Source of the DNA: Methylibium sp035762065
GTDB lineage: Bacteria > Pseudomonadota > Gammaproteobacteria > Burkholderiales > Burkholderiaceae_C
Length of the DNA: 64,000 nucleotides
Assembly: GCF_035762065.1 (NCBI RefSeq)
Contig: NZ_DASTPW010000012.1
Span: forward strand, 1 to 64,000
Direction: 5' to 3'
The translations under genes were made by a program, and so were the position numbers. The notes under the pieces were generated by a model, which was not told where the DNA came from, did no database searches, and was given only the letters and a program-made list of their open reading frames with translations. Shown one piece after another: positions 8,400 to 17,110 of this stretch (position 1 is the stretch's first letter; each line of letters begins with the position of its first letter).

Positions 8400-9968
8400 T
8401 CAAGGCGCGCCGACGCTGACGCCGCGGAAGTCGAGGTCGGCCAGCGGCCCGGCGACGAAGCCCTTGACCCGCTTGTTCACCACGGTGAAGTACTCGGGGT
8501 AGACGGTCGGGATCAGCGGCACCTCGTCGTAGAGGATGCGCTGGGCCTTCTTGTAGAGCTCGATGCGCTTGGCGCGGTCGTTGGTGTTGAGGCCCGCGTC
8601 GACCTGCGCGTCGAAGTCCTTGTTGCACCACTGGCTGCGGTTGTTGCCACCGGCCAGCGCGGCGCAGGTCAGCACGGGCGTGAGGAAGCCGTCGGGATCG
8701 ACGCTGCCGATCCAGTTGAGGAAGCTGATGTCGAAGTTGCCGTTGCCGGTGCGCTTGAGCATCTCGCCCCACTCGATCATCTGGATGCGCGTCTTCACGC
8801 CGATGCGCGCCCAGTCCGCCTGCATCAGCTCGGCGGCGCGCTTTCCGTCGATGCTGCCGCCGATGCGGGTGGCGATCTCCAGCTCGCTGCCGTCGTAGCC
8901 GCTGGCCCTTACCAGGGCCTTGGCGCGCTCGGGGTCGTAGCGGTTCGCAAGGCTCGCATCGTGGCCCCAGGAGTCGGGCGGGATGAAGCTCGCGGCCGGT
9001 CTTGCGCGGCCGGCGTAGACGGACTTGATCCAGGTCGCCTTGTCGAAGCCCAGCCACAAGGCTTCGCGGAAGCGCTTGTCCGAGAGCCACTTGCGCTGGG
9101 TGTTCAGCGGGATGAAGCCGCTGAGCAGCGCGGTGCGGCCCAGCACCTCGACCGGCGCGCCCTTCAGCGATTCGATGGTCTCGGCGCGCATGTTCGAGCC
9201 GACCAGGCATTCGCCCGCCTTGAGCTTCTGCACGCGCACGTTCGCGTCGAGCGTGATCGCGAAGACCAGCGTCTCGATCGGCTGCTTGCCGCGCCAGTGG
9301 TTCGGATGGGCGCTGAGCCGGAGCACGGCGTCCTTCTGGTAGCTCCGTAGCTGCCAGGGGCCGGTGCCGACCGGCTCTGTGTTGATCTTCTCCAGCGTGC
9401 CGGCCTTCATCAGCTGCGCGCCGTATTCGGCCGAGTAGACCGAGAACTCGTTGTAGTTGGCGAAGTGCTCGATGAACGCCGCGTTGCGCTTCTTGAGGTG
9501 GAAGCGCACCGTCATGTCGTCGAGCTTCTCGACCGACTTGATGTACTCGGCCGGCCCGTAGGCGTCCCAGGCGATGAAGCCGCCCTTGGTGACGGCGCGC
9601 CACGGGCTGTTGCGGTCCATCAGGCGGTTCACCGAGAACATCACGTCGTCGGCGTTCATGTCGCGCGTCGGCTTGAACCACGGCGTGGTCTGGAACTTCA
9701 CGCCCTTGCGCAGGCGCGCGGTGTAGCTCAGTCCGTCGGGCGCGACCTCCATCTTTTCGGCCAGCGCGGGCACCGCCTCGCCGGTCTTGCGGTCGTTGTG
9801 CATCAGCTGGTCGAAGATCGTTGCGCCGATCGCGTCGCGCGTGACGGCCGAGGTGTACTGGCTCGGGTCGAAGCCGTCGAACGCGGCCTCGGTGCAGACG
9901 GTCAACACTTGCGCCGAGGCGCCGAACAGCGCGAGCGACAGCACCGCGCCGATCCCGAATCTCTTCAT
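8400..9968 (-). CDS. Peptide ABC transporter substrate-binding protein 2 (SBP family 5)
   Basis: Second of three tandem DppA-like periplasmic proteins. The 522-residue product has signal peptide MKRFGIGAVLSLALFGASAQ and mature start VLTVCTEAAFDGFDPSQYTS, then the family-5 fold with the WFKPTRDMNADDV segment. The start at 9968 is chosen because AAGGG lies upstream. An alternative ATG at 9983 overlaps the stop of the upstream paralogue (ATGA) and would add only MKGVA, so translation may be coupled. The tandem arrangement suggests the shared permease accepts cargo from several binding proteins. Confidence 0.92.
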   Translation of the reverse strand: MKRFGIGAVLSLALFGASAQVLTVCTEAAFDGFDPSQYTSAVTRDAIGATIFDQLMHNDRKTGEAVPALAEKMEVAPDGLSYTARLRKGVKFQTTPWFKPTRDMNADDVMFSVNRLMDRNSPWRAVTKGGFIAWDAYGPAEYIKSVEKLDDMTVRFHLKKRNAAFIEHFANYNEFSVYSAEYGAQLMKAGTLEKINTEPVGTGPWQLRSYQKDAVLRLSAHPNHWRGKQPIETLVFAITLDANVRVQKLKAGECLVGSNMRAETIESLKGAPVEVLGRTALLSGFIPLNTQRKWLSDKRFREALWLGFDKATWIKSVYAGRARPAASFIPPDSWGHDASLANRYDPERAKALVRASGYDGSELEIATRIGGSIDGKRAAELMQADWARIGVKTRIQMIEWGEMLKRTGNGNFDISFLNWIGSVDPDGFLTPVLTCAALAGGNNRSQWCNKDFDAQVDAGLNTNDRAKRIELYKKAQRILYDEVPLIPTVYPEYFTVVNKRVKGFVAGPLADLDFRGVSVGAP

Positions 9969-9979
9969 CGCCACGCCCT

Positions 9980-11587
9980 TCATTTCAAGCTCACACCAAA
10001 GAACTGCACCGAGCCGAACGGGCTCATCCGGTAGCCCTGCACGCGCTTGGAGACCGGCTGGTAGACGATCGAATGCGCCATCGGCACCCAGGGCGCTTCG
10101 CGGTGGAAGACCTCCTGCGCCTGCTCGTAGAGCCGGGTGCGCTCGGCGCGGTCGGTCGTGCGCTTGGCCTTGACCACGAGCGCGTCGTACTCCGGGTCGC
10201 ACCACTGGCCGTAGTTGGTGCCGCCGACCGCGGCGCAGCCGAGCAGCGTGGCGAGGAAGTTGTCCGGGTCGCCGTTGTCGCCGTTCCAGCCGAACATGCC
10301 GATGTCGCTCTCGGCGTTCTTCGCGCGCTTGAGGTATTCGGCCCATTCGTACTTGACGATGCTGGCCTTGATGCCGACCTTGGCCAGATCGGCCTGGATC
10401 AACTCCGCCGCCTGCTGACCGTTGGGGTTGTAGGGCCGCTGCACCGGCAGCGCCCAGAGCTTGGTCTCGAAGCCGTTGGGCAGGCCGGCCTTCGCGAGCA
10501 GCGCGCGCGCCTTGGCCGGGTCGTGCTCGTAGCCCTTGACCCGCTTGTTGTAGCCCCACAGCGTCGGGGGCATCGGGTTCACCGCAGGCGTGCCGACGCC
10601 CTGGTAGACGGCATCGACCAGAGCCTTCTTGTCGATCGCCAGGTTGACCGCGCGGCGCACGTCGGCGTTGTCGAAAGGCTTGCGCTTGACGTTCAGGCTC
10701 AGGTAGCCGACGTTCAGGCCCGGCAGCGACAGCAGCTCGATCTTCGGGTCCTTCTTCAGCACCTCCACCTCGGCCGGCTTAGGGTAGATGCCGACGTGGC
10801 ATTCGCCGGCCTTGAGCTTTTGCATCCGCACCGCGGAGTCGATCGTGATCGAGTAGATGAGGTTGTCGATCTGCGGCTTGCCGCCCCAGTAGGCGGCGTG
10901 CGCCGCGTAGCGGATCTGCGCGTCCTTCTCGTAGCGCCGCAGCACGAAGGGGCCGGTGCCGACCGGCTTGGTGTTGATGTCGCCCACCGCACCGGCCTTC
11001 AGCATCTGCGCGCCGTATTCGGCCGACTGGATCGACGCGAAGTCCATCGCGAGGTTGGCCACGAAGGCGGCGTCCACCTCCTTCAGCGTCATGCGCACCG
11101 TGTGCGCGTCCACCTTCTCGAGCTTGACGAGGTTGGCCGGCAGACCCATGTCGTTCGCGTACTGGTAGGACTGCGGCTGCGCCTTGTGGAAGGCGTTGTC
11201 CTTGTTGACCATGCGGTCGAAGGTGAACACGACGTCGTCGGCGTCGAAGTCGCGCGTCGGCTTGAACCAGTCGGTGCTGTGGAACTTGACGCCGCGGCGC
11301 AGGGCGAAGGTGTAGACGAGGCCATCGGCGCTGACGGTCCACTTCTCCGCAAGGCCGGGCACCACCGCGGTGCCGCCGCGCTCGAACTCGACCAGCCGGT
11401 TGAACAGCGGCTGCGAGCTCGCGTTGAAGGTGGTGCCGGCGGTGTAGCGGGCGACGTCGAAGCCCTCGGGGCTGCCTTCGGAGCAGTAGATCAGCGTGCC
11501 GGCCGCATGGGCCGTGAGGCTGGCGCCGGCCGCGGCGAAGCCGAAGGCGAGGGCGGCGCGCAAGGCGCGGGCGGGCGGATTCTTCAC
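9980..11587 (-). CDS. dppA: Peptide ABC transporter substrate-binding protein 1 (SBP family 5)
   Basis: First gene of the dpp operon. With a GTG start at 11587 the product is 535 residues and begins MKNPPARALRAALAFGFAAAG, a good signal peptide, followed by GTLIYCSEGSPEGFDVARYT as in DppA. An in-frame ATG at 11707 would add 40 residues rich in Arg, Ser and Thr and put the signal peptide deep inside the protein, so it is less likely. Neither start has a strong ribosome binding site. This paralogue is the most divergent of the three and the most like classical DppA. It diverges from lpxC. Confidence 0.88.
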   Translation of the reverse strand: MKNPPARALRAALAFGFAAAGASLTAHAAGTLIYCSEGSPEGFDVARYTAGTTFNASSQPLFNRLVEFERGGTAVVPGLAEKWTVSADGLVYTFALRRGVKFHSTDWFKPTRDFDADDVVFTFDRMVNKDNAFHKAQPQSYQYANDMGLPANLVKLEKVDAHTVRMTLKEVDAAFVANLAMDFASIQSAEYGAQMLKAGAVGDINTKPVGTGPFVLRRYEKDAQIRYAAHAAYWGGKPQIDNLIYSITIDSAVRMQKLKAGECHVGIYPKPAEVEVLKKDPKIELLSLPGLNVGYLSLNVKRKPFDNADVRRAVNLAIDKKALVDAVYQGVGTPAVNPMPPTLWGYNKRVKGYEHDPAKARALLAKAGLPNGFETKLWALPVQRPYNPNGQQAAELIQADLAKVGIKASIVKYEWAEYLKRAKNAESDIGMFGWNGDNGDPDNFLATLLGCAAVGGTNYGQWCDPEYDALVVKAKRTTDRAERTRLYEQAQEVFHREAPWVPMAHSIVYQPVSKRVQGYRMSPFGSVQFFGVSLK

Positions 11588-11784
11588 GTCGATGCGGGCC
11601 GGGGTCGAGCCGGCCGGTTGAGAGGTGAGCGCAGGGCCGGCGGTCGTCGCGCTCGTGACGCGGCGCCCGCCGGGGCGGAATCGGGATGGAGCATGAATTG
11701 TGCTCATCGAGCGGTCGCGAGCCTTGCGGGCTTGCACGAGCCCCTGCGATGCCACCGCCGTGCGAAGGCGAAGACAATCGCGCC

Positions 11785-12720
11785 ATGCTCGCCCAACGGA
11801 CCTTGAAGTCGATCACCCGCGCCGTCGGCGTCGGCGTGCACAGCGGCCGTCGCGTCGAGCTGACCTTGAAGCCCGCGGCGCCGGACACCGGCATCGTGTT
11901 CCGCCGCACCGACCTGCCCAAGCCGGTGGACATCCCCGCGCGCTTCGACTCGGTGTCCGACACCCGCATGGCCTCGACCATTGCTGCCGGCGGCGACGCG
12001 GGCGCGCCCAAGGTGCAGACCATCGAGCACTTCATGTCGGCCTGCGCCGGCCTGGGCGTGGACAACCTGCTGGTCGAGATCAACGGCGACGAGATGCCGA
12101 TCCTCGACGGCTCGGCGGCCAGCTTCGTCTTCCTGCTGCAAAGCGCGGGCATCACCGAGCAGCCGGCGCCGAAGAAATTCCTGCGCGTGCTGCAGGGCGT
12201 GGAAGTGCGCGAGGGCGAGGGCGCGGCGCTGAAATGGGCGCGGCTCGAGCCCTTCCACGGCTGGAAGCTCGCCTTCGAGATCCTGTTCGACCACCCGGCG
12301 GTCAACCAGACCGGCCAGCGCGTCGAGTTCGACTTCTCCGAAGGCCGCTACCCGCGCGACATCGCCCGCGCGCGCACCTTCGGCTTCACGAAGGACGTGG
12401 ACGCGATGCGCGCGCGCGGCCTGGGCCTCGGCGGCAGCATGGGCAACGCCATCGTCGTGGACGACGCGCGCGTGCTCAATGCCGACGGCCTTCGCTACGA
12501 CGACGAATTCGTCAAGCACAAGCTGCTCGACGCGATCGGCGACCTCTACATCGCCGGCCATCCGCTGCTCGCGAGCTACACCTCGTTCCGCGGCGGCCAT
12601 GCGCTGAACAACCAGCTGCTGCGCAAGCTGTTCGCGACGCCCGGCGCCTGCGAGGTGGTGAGCTTCGAGCGCGCGGCCGATGCGCCGCGCGGCTTCGCCG
12701 AGCCCGCGCCGGCCTGGTAG
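11785..12720 (+). CDS. lpxC: UDP-3-O-acyl-N-acetylglucosamine deacetylase LpxC
   Basis: LpxC is the zinc enzyme for the committed step of lipid A synthesis. The 311-residue product carries the zinc and active-site motifs: GVGVHSGRRV near the N-terminus, the EHFMSA zinc His, the KHKLLDAIGDL zinc His and Asp, and the catalytic His in GGHALNN. Length matches the family (about 305). The start MLAQRTLKSITR matches other LpxC proteins. lpxC commonly lies close behind ftsZ; here a 9-kb opposing dpp operon separates the two. Confidence 0.97.
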   Translation: MLAQRTLKSITRAVGVGVHSGRRVELTLKPAAPDTGIVFRRTDLPKPVDIPARFDSVSDTRMASTIAAGGDAGAPKVQTIEHFMSACAGLGVDNLLVEINGDEMPILDGSAASFVFLLQSAGITEQPAPKKFLRVLQGVEVREGEGAALKWARLEPFHGWKLAFEILFDHPAVNQTGQRVEFDFSEGRYPRDIARARTFGFTKDVDAMRARGLGLGGSMGNAIVVDDARVLNADGLRYDDEFVKHKLLDAIGDLYIAGHPLLASYTSFRGGHALNNQLLRKLFATPGACEVVSFERAADAPRGFAEPAPAW

Positions 12721-12785
12721 CCGCCACCGCGCCGCGCGGCTGCGGCGCACGCGGCCACGCCGGAACGCTCGCTTAGACTTTCGCG

Positions 12786-12971
12786 ATGCTGGTGTTCCGG
12801 TGGGTCCTGTTGCTGCTGTTGATCGCCGGCATCCTGTGTTTCGCGATGTACATCGGCACCGGCCAGGTGGCGTGGCGCCGGCGCGGCTTGACCGTCGTCA
12901 AGTGGGCGGTGGTGGCGGGGCTGGCGTTCTTCGCGGTGCTCGCGCTCGAACGCATGGCGATGGCGGTCTGA
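12786..12971 (+). CDS. Small two-helix membrane protein, unknown function
   Basis: This 61-residue protein has two hydrophobic helices (VLLLLLIAGILCFAMYI and AVVAGLAFFAVLALE) joined by a basic loop (WRRRGLTVVK). I do not recognise a family with a known function. It starts 65 bp after lpxC and precedes another small membrane protein by 42 bp, so the two may be co-transcribed. Helix composition and the clean start after an intergenic gap support a real gene, but no functional motif is visible. Confidence 0.65.
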   Translation: MLVFRWVLLLLLIAGILCFAMYIGTGQVAWRRRGLTVVKWAVVAGLAFFAVLALERMAMAV

Positions 12972-13013
12972 GACCGCCCGCCGAACGACAACGACGGCTG
13001 GGGAGGGACGACG

Positions 13014-13235
13014 ATGACGGTGTTCTGGTGGATCGCGGGGACCATCGTGCTGCTGAGCTTCGCGATCACCTCCGGCGCCTTCATGGCCAACATCGCCACC
13101 GGCGACGAGCGCTACAAGGACGTCGCGGCCGCCGCCTGGCGCTGGACCGTGGTGTTCGGGCTCGGCACCTTCAACATCGCGATCTTCAAGCACATCGTCT
13201 GGACGCTGCTGCAGATCTGGGGGATCGTGAGCTGA
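13014..13235 (+). CDS. Small membrane protein, unknown function
   Basis: A 73-residue protein with GGGGAGGG just upstream of its ATG. It has an N-terminal helix (FWWIAGTIVLLSFAITSGAF) and a C-terminal helix (VVFGLGTFNIAIFKHIVWTLL), with a short polar loop containing GDERYKD. Function is not recognised. It lies directly before the sigma-54 promoter of the SoxYZ-like gene, but nothing in it ties it to that system. Confidence 0.7.
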   Translation: MTVFWWIAGTIVLLSFAITSGAFMANIATGDERYKDVAAAAWRWTVVFGLGTFNIAIFKHIVWTLLQIWGIVS

Positions 13236-13257
13236 GCGCTCGGCGCAGGCCCGTGGT

Positions 13258-13272
13258 GGCCTGCGGTTTGCG
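13258..13272 (+). promoter_or_regulatory. Candidate sigma-54 promoter of the SoxYZ-like gene
   Basis: TGGCCTGCGGTTTGC has the -24 GG and -12 GC with exactly 10 bp between them and lies 24 bp before the ATG at 13296. It is a weaker match than the two other sigma-54 sites in the window (TGGCC rather than TGGCA). I see no clear inverted repeat upstream. Support comes mainly from the matching sites on the other quinoprotein genes. Confidence 0.55.
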
Positions 13273-13295
13273 TTGCAGGGGCCCGGAGGTGTCCG

Positions 13296-14117
13296 ATGTT
13301 CCCGTCTGCAGCAGATCCCAAGCGCCGTGACGTCCTGAAGCGCGCCGCGCTCGCTCCGCTCTTGCCGCTCGCCTCGATCGCCGCGCCGTCGCTGCACGCC
13401 GCGGGCGATCCTTTCGAAGGCGATCCCTACAAGTCCCATCCCTGGCCCGACATGCGCCGCGAGTTCCTCGGCGCGGACGCGCGCGTCGTGTTCGATCCGC
13501 GGGTGCAGGTGCGCGGCCCGGTGACCGCCGAGAACCCGGTGGTCGTGCCGATCTCGGTGGCGGTGGCGCCCGGGCTCGGGCCGGTGCGGCGCATCGTCGC
13601 GCTGGTCGATCGCAACCCGATCCGCAAGGTGCTCGACTTCGAGCCGAAGCGCGGCGTCAAGCCAGCGGTGGCCTTCCGCTTCAAGCTCGAACAGGCGAGC
13701 GCGGTGCGCGCCGCGGTGCTGGCGGACGACGGGCTCTGGCACGTCGGCGGCGGCTGGGTCGATTCGGCCGGCGGCGGCTGCACGGTCAGCGGCGCGACGC
13801 GCCAGGACGGCAGCTGGACGCGCACGCTCGGGCAGGTCAGCGGCAAGCTCTTCGCCGACCCGGAGGGCGGCGCGCGCCTGCGCGTGCGGGTGATGCACCC
13901 GATGGACACCGGCCTGGTCGCCGGCATCCCGGCCTTCTACCTGAACCGCCTGGTCGTGAGCACCGCGCTCGGCGACGAGCTGCTCCGGCTCGCCACCTGG
14001 GAGCCGGTCAGCGAGAACCCGGTGTTCTCCTTCGATCTCGCGCAGCGGCCGAGCGGGCCGTTGCGGGTGAGCGGCAGCGACAACAACGGCAACCGCATCG
14101 AGACGGAGATCGGATGA
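13296..14117 (+). CDS. Quinoprotein dehydrogenase-associated SoxYZ-like carrier protein
   Basis: A 273-residue exported protein. Its N-terminus has a twin-arginine-like signal (KRRDVLKRAALAPLLPLAS), so it may travel folded to the periplasm. Residues about 45-160 resemble SoxY, including a glycine-cysteine segment (SAGGGCTV) comparable to the SoxY carrier Cys motif. The C-terminal third (LRVRVMHPMDTGL onward) resembles SoxZ. Fused SoxYZ-like proteins of this type accompany PQQ-dependent alcohol dehydrogenases; the exact role (redox relay or maturation) is not established. The stop overlaps the next start (ATGA), and the dehydrogenase follows. Confidence 0.85.
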   Translation: MFPSAADPKRRDVLKRAALAPLLPLASIAAPSLHAAGDPFEGDPYKSHPWPDMRREFLGADARVVFDPRVQVRGPVTAENPVVVPISVAVAPGLGPVRRIVALVDRNPIRKVLDFEPKRGVKPAVAFRFKLEQASAVRAAVLADDGLWHVGGGWVDSAGGGCTVSGATRQDGSWTRTLGQVSGKLFADPEGGARLRVRVMHPMDTGLVAGIPAFYLNRLVVSTALGDELLRLATWEPVSENPVFSFDLAQRPSGPLRVSGSDNNGNRIETEIG

Positions 14118-15085
14118 GCCGGCGCCTTCGAAGGGCGGCCGGGCTCGTGCTGGCGGTCGCCGTCGCCGGCACGGCGGTGTTCGCGCAGCCGCGCAGCGCG
14201 GACCGCGCGACGCTCGACTACCGGCTCGAAGCGCGTGCGCTCGCCCCCGGCGTCTACGTCGTCGAAGGCGCGAACGCCGATTTCGCGCCCGCCAACGGCT
14301 GCAACATCATCAACACCGGCTTCGTCGTCGCCGACGACGGCGTGCTCGTCGTCAACACCGGCCCGAGCCGGCGCTACGGCGAGCAGCTGCGCGCCTTGAT
14401 CGAGCGCACGACGCCGCGGCCGATCCGCGCGGTGCTGCACCTGAACCTGCATCCCGACTACTTCCTCGGCAACCAGGCCTTCGCCGACGTGCCGCGCTAC
14501 GCGACCGCCGCGACGCTCGCCGGCATGCACGCCGAGGCGCGGGCCTACGAGGACAACCTCTACCGCACCTGCGGCGACTGGATGAAGGGCACCGAGGCGA
14601 TGCTGCCCGACCGCGTGCTCGCCGACGACGCGACGACCTTGCCGGTGGGCGCCGGCCGCTTCGAGCTGCGGCACTGGCAGGGCCACACCGCGTCGGACCT
14701 CGTGCTGATCGACCGCGCCTCGCGCACCGCCTTCGCCGGCGGCCTGGTGTTCGCCGAGCGGGTGCCGACGACGCCGCATGCGCGCCTGGAGCCCTGGCTC
14801 GCGAGCCTCGCGCAACTGGCGCGCGAGCCGGGGATCGATCGGCTCGTGCCGAGCCACGGGCCGGCGGCGCGCGGGCGCGACGGCCTCGCGCAGACGCAGG
14901 CCTACCTGCGCTGGCTCGACCGCAGCTTCACGGCTGCCGCGACGCAGGGCCGCGAGATGACCGAGCTGCTCGCGCAGCCCGCCCCGTCGCCGTTTCGCGA
15001 CTGGGCCGCGTTCGCGACCGAGTACCCGCGCAACGTCGCGCACCTCTACCCGGCCTACGAGCAGCGCGCGCTGCTGTCGCGCTGA
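14114..15085 (+). CDS. Quinoprotein relay system metallohydrolase-like protein
   Basis: A 323-residue metallo-beta-lactamase-fold protein with an N-terminal signal peptide (LVLAVAVAGTAVFA). It matches the type of MBL-fold proteins found beside SoxYZ-like carriers and PQQ dehydrogenases. Later fold motifs are visible: GHTASDLVL (zinc His in active members) and PSHGP. The first metal motif is degenerate: residues 109-116 read HLNLHPDY where active enzymes have HxHxDH, so one His is Asn and the final His is Tyr. It may bind one metal or serve without catalysis. Its start overlaps the stop of the carrier gene, indicating one transcript. Confidence 0.82.
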   Translation: MSRRLRRAAGLVLAVAVAGTAVFAQPRSADRATLDYRLEARALAPGVYVVEGANADFAPANGCNIINTGFVVADDGVLVVNTGPSRRYGEQLRALIERTTPRPIRAVLHLNLHPDYFLGNQAFADVPRYATAATLAGMHAEARAYEDNLYRTCGDWMKGTEAMLPDRVLADDATTLPVGAGRFELRHWQGHTASDLVLIDRASRTAFAGGLVFAERVPTTPHARLEPWLASLAQLAREPGIDRLVPSHGPAARGRDGLAQTQAYLRWLDRSFTAAATQGREMTELLAQPAPSPFRDWAAFATEYPRNVAHLYPAYEQRALLSR

Positions 15086-15102
15086 CGGAGCCGCTCCCGC
15101 GC

Positions 15103-15134
15103 GCGGAAGCAGCGCTGCTCCACCGCGCAGCAGC
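15103..15134 (+). promoter_or_regulatory. Overlapping inverted repeats, candidate activator site
   Basis: The palindrome AGCAGCGCTGCT (15106-15117), flanked by GGA and CC, overlaps a second inverted repeat, GCGCTGCT-N9-AGCAGCGC (15110-15134). It contains the half-site CTGCTCC, also present upstream of the pedF-like gene. It ends 61 bp before the sigma-54 promoter of the PQQ dehydrogenase, a usual distance for an upstream activating sequence. Binding by the activator at 26277-28355 is inference. Confidence 0.45.
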
Positions 15135-15195
15135 GCGCGGCGGACGCGGCGGGGCTTACCCGCGCCGCGGCACGTGCCGCGCCGCATCCGGGCGA

Positions 15196-15211
15196 TGGCA
15201 TGCCGATTGCG
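15196..15211 (+). promoter_or_regulatory. Sigma-54 promoter of the PQQ alcohol dehydrogenase
   Basis: TGGCATGCCGATTGCG matches the -24/-12 consensus (TGGCAY-N5-TTGC), with 10 bp between the invariant GG and GC. It lies 77 bp upstream of the ATG at 15289, in a 203-bp gap with no gene. The only sigma-54 activator in the window is at 26277-28355. Confidence 0.75.
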
Positions 15212-15288
15212 CTGAGGGCCCTCCGGAACGCGCGGGGCCGCCATGTCGAGCGGCTTGCCGGGAGCGTTCGACTTCAGGAGACAAGACC

Positions 15289-17091
15289 ATGCGCAAGCCT
15301 CTGCTCGCGGTGTTGGTGTCGGCAGCCTGCGCGACCTTCGGTGCGCATGCGGCCGGCGTCACCGACGCGATGATCGACAACGACGCGGCCACGCCGAACG
15401 ACATCCTCAGCTGGGGACTCGGCTCGCAAGGCCAGCGCTATTCGCCGCTGAAGCAGGTGAACGCGCAGACCATCAACCGCCTCGTGCCCGCGTGGAGCTT
15501 CAGCTTCGGCGGCGAGAAGCAGCGCGGCCAGCAGAGCCAGCCGCTGGTGCACGAGGGCAGGATGTTCGTCACCGGCTCGTACTCGCGCATCTATGCGCTC
15601 GACGTGAAGACCGGGCAGAAGCTGTGGAAGTACGAGCACCGGCTGCCCGAGGGGATCATGCCGTGCTGCGACGTGATCAACCGCGGCGCCGCGCTCTACG
15701 ACAACCTCGTCATCTTCGGCACGCTCGACGCGCAGCTCGTCGCGCTCGACCAGAAGACCGGCGACGTGGTGTGGAAGGAGAAGATCGACGACTACGCCGC
15801 CGGCTACAGCTACACCGCCGCGCCGCTGATCGCGGGCGGCCTGCTGCTCACCGGGGTGTCGGGCGGCGAGTTCGGCGTGATCGGCCGCGTCGAGGCGCGC
15901 GATCCGAGGACCGGCAAGATGGTCTGGCTGCGCCCGACCGTCGAAGGCCACATGGGCTACACCTGGGACAAGGACGGCAACAAGAAGGAAGCCGGCGTCT
16001 CGGGCAAGACCAACGCCACCTGGCCGGGCGACATGTACAAGGCCGGCGGCGCTAGCACCTGGCTCGGCGGCACCTACGACAAGACCACCGGCCTCGCCTA
16101 CTTCGGCACCGGCAACCCGGGCCCGTGGAACAGCCACCTGCGCAAGGGCGACAACCTCTATTCGTGCAGCACCGTCGCGGTCGACGTGAAGACCGGCCAG
16201 ATCGTCTGGAGCTACCAGAACACGCCCAACGACGGCTGGGACTTCGACGGCGTCAACGAGTTCGTCACCTTCGACATGGACGGCCAGCGCGTCGGCGCCA
16301 AGGCCGACCGCAACGGCTTCTTCTACGTGAACGACGCGAAGAGCGGCAAGCTGCTCAACGCCTTCCCGTTCGTCAAGAAAGTGACCTGGGCCACCGGCAT
16401 CGACCTGAAGACCGGGCGGCCGAACTACGTGCCCGAGAACCGCCCCGGCGACCCGACCGCCGGCGCCGACGGCAAGAAAGGCAACACCGTCTTCGCCGCG
16501 CCGAGCTTCCTCGGCGGCAAGAACCAGATGCCGATGGCCTATTCGCCCGACACGAAGCTCTTCTACGTGCCGAGCAACGAATGGGGCATGGAGATCTGGA
16601 ACGAGCCGGTCACCTACAAGAAGGGCGCGGCCTACCTCGGCGCCGGCTTCACGATCAAGACCATCGACGACAGCTACATCGGCGCGCTGCGCGCGATCGA
16701 TCCGAAGTCGGGCAAGACGGTCTGGGAGGTGAAGAACAACGCGCCGCTGTGGAGCGGCGTGCTGACCACCGGCGGCAACCTGGTCTTCTGGGGCACGCCC
16801 GAGGGCTACCTGAAGGCGGCCGACGCCAAGACCGGCAAGGTCGTCTGGCAGTTCCAGACGGGCTCCGGCGTCGTCGCGCCGCCGGTCACCTGGCAGGAGG
16901 GTGGCGAGCAGTACGTCGCCGTCGTCTCCGGCTGGGGCGGCGCGGTGCCGCTGTGGGGCGGCGACGTCGCGAAGAAGGTCAGCTTCCTCGAGCAGGGCGG
17001 CAGCGTCTGGGTGTTCAAGCTGATGGGCGCCGGCGGTGTCACGGCCGAGGCGGGCCGAGCCAACACGCCGGTGGCGGACGCGGCGAAGTAG
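15289..17091 (+). CDS. PQQ-dependent alcohol dehydrogenase, lanthanide-type signature
   Basis: This periplasmic quinoprotein would oxidise alcohols and pass electrons to a c-type cytochrome. The 600-residue product has a signal peptide ending about AHAAG, repeated tryptophan-docking motifs of the eight-bladed propeller (DVKTGQKLWKYE and others), and the vicinal Cys126-Cys127 pair that forms the unusual disulfide over PQQ. Around residues 317-320 it reads WDFD: Asp318 is the catalytic base and Asp320 is the extra acidic residue that marks lanthanide-binding enzymes such as XoxF and PedH. There is no CXXCH, so electrons need a separate cytochrome. A good site (AGGAG) precedes the ATG. Confidence 0.93.
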   Translation: MRKPLLAVLVSAACATFGAHAAGVTDAMIDNDAATPNDILSWGLGSQGQRYSPLKQVNAQTINRLVPAWSFSFGGEKQRGQQSQPLVHEGRMFVTGSYSRIYALDVKTGQKLWKYEHRLPEGIMPCCDVINRGAALYDNLVIFGTLDAQLVALDQKTGDVVWKEKIDDYAAGYSYTAAPLIAGGLLLTGVSGGEFGVIGRVEARDPRTGKMVWLRPTVEGHMGYTWDKDGNKKEAGVSGKTNATWPGDMYKAGGASTWLGGTYDKTTGLAYFGTGNPGPWNSHLRKGDNLYSCSTVAVDVKTGQIVWSYQNTPNDGWDFDGVNEFVTFDMDGQRVGAKADRNGFFYVNDAKSGKLLNAFPFVKKVTWATGIDLKTGRPNYVPENRPGDPTAGADGKKGNTVFAAPSFLGGKNQMPMAYSPDTKLFYVPSNEWGMEIWNEPVTYKKGAAYLGAGFTIKTIDDSYIGALRAIDPKSGKTVWEVKNNAPLWSGVLTTGGNLVFWGTPEGYLKAADAKTGKVVWQFQTGSGVVAPPVTWQEGGEQYVAVVSGWGGAVPLWGGDVAKKVSFLEQGGSVWVFKLMGAGGVTAEAGRANTPVADAAK

Positions 17092-17110
17092 GTCGAGCGG
17101 CGAAGGCGAC

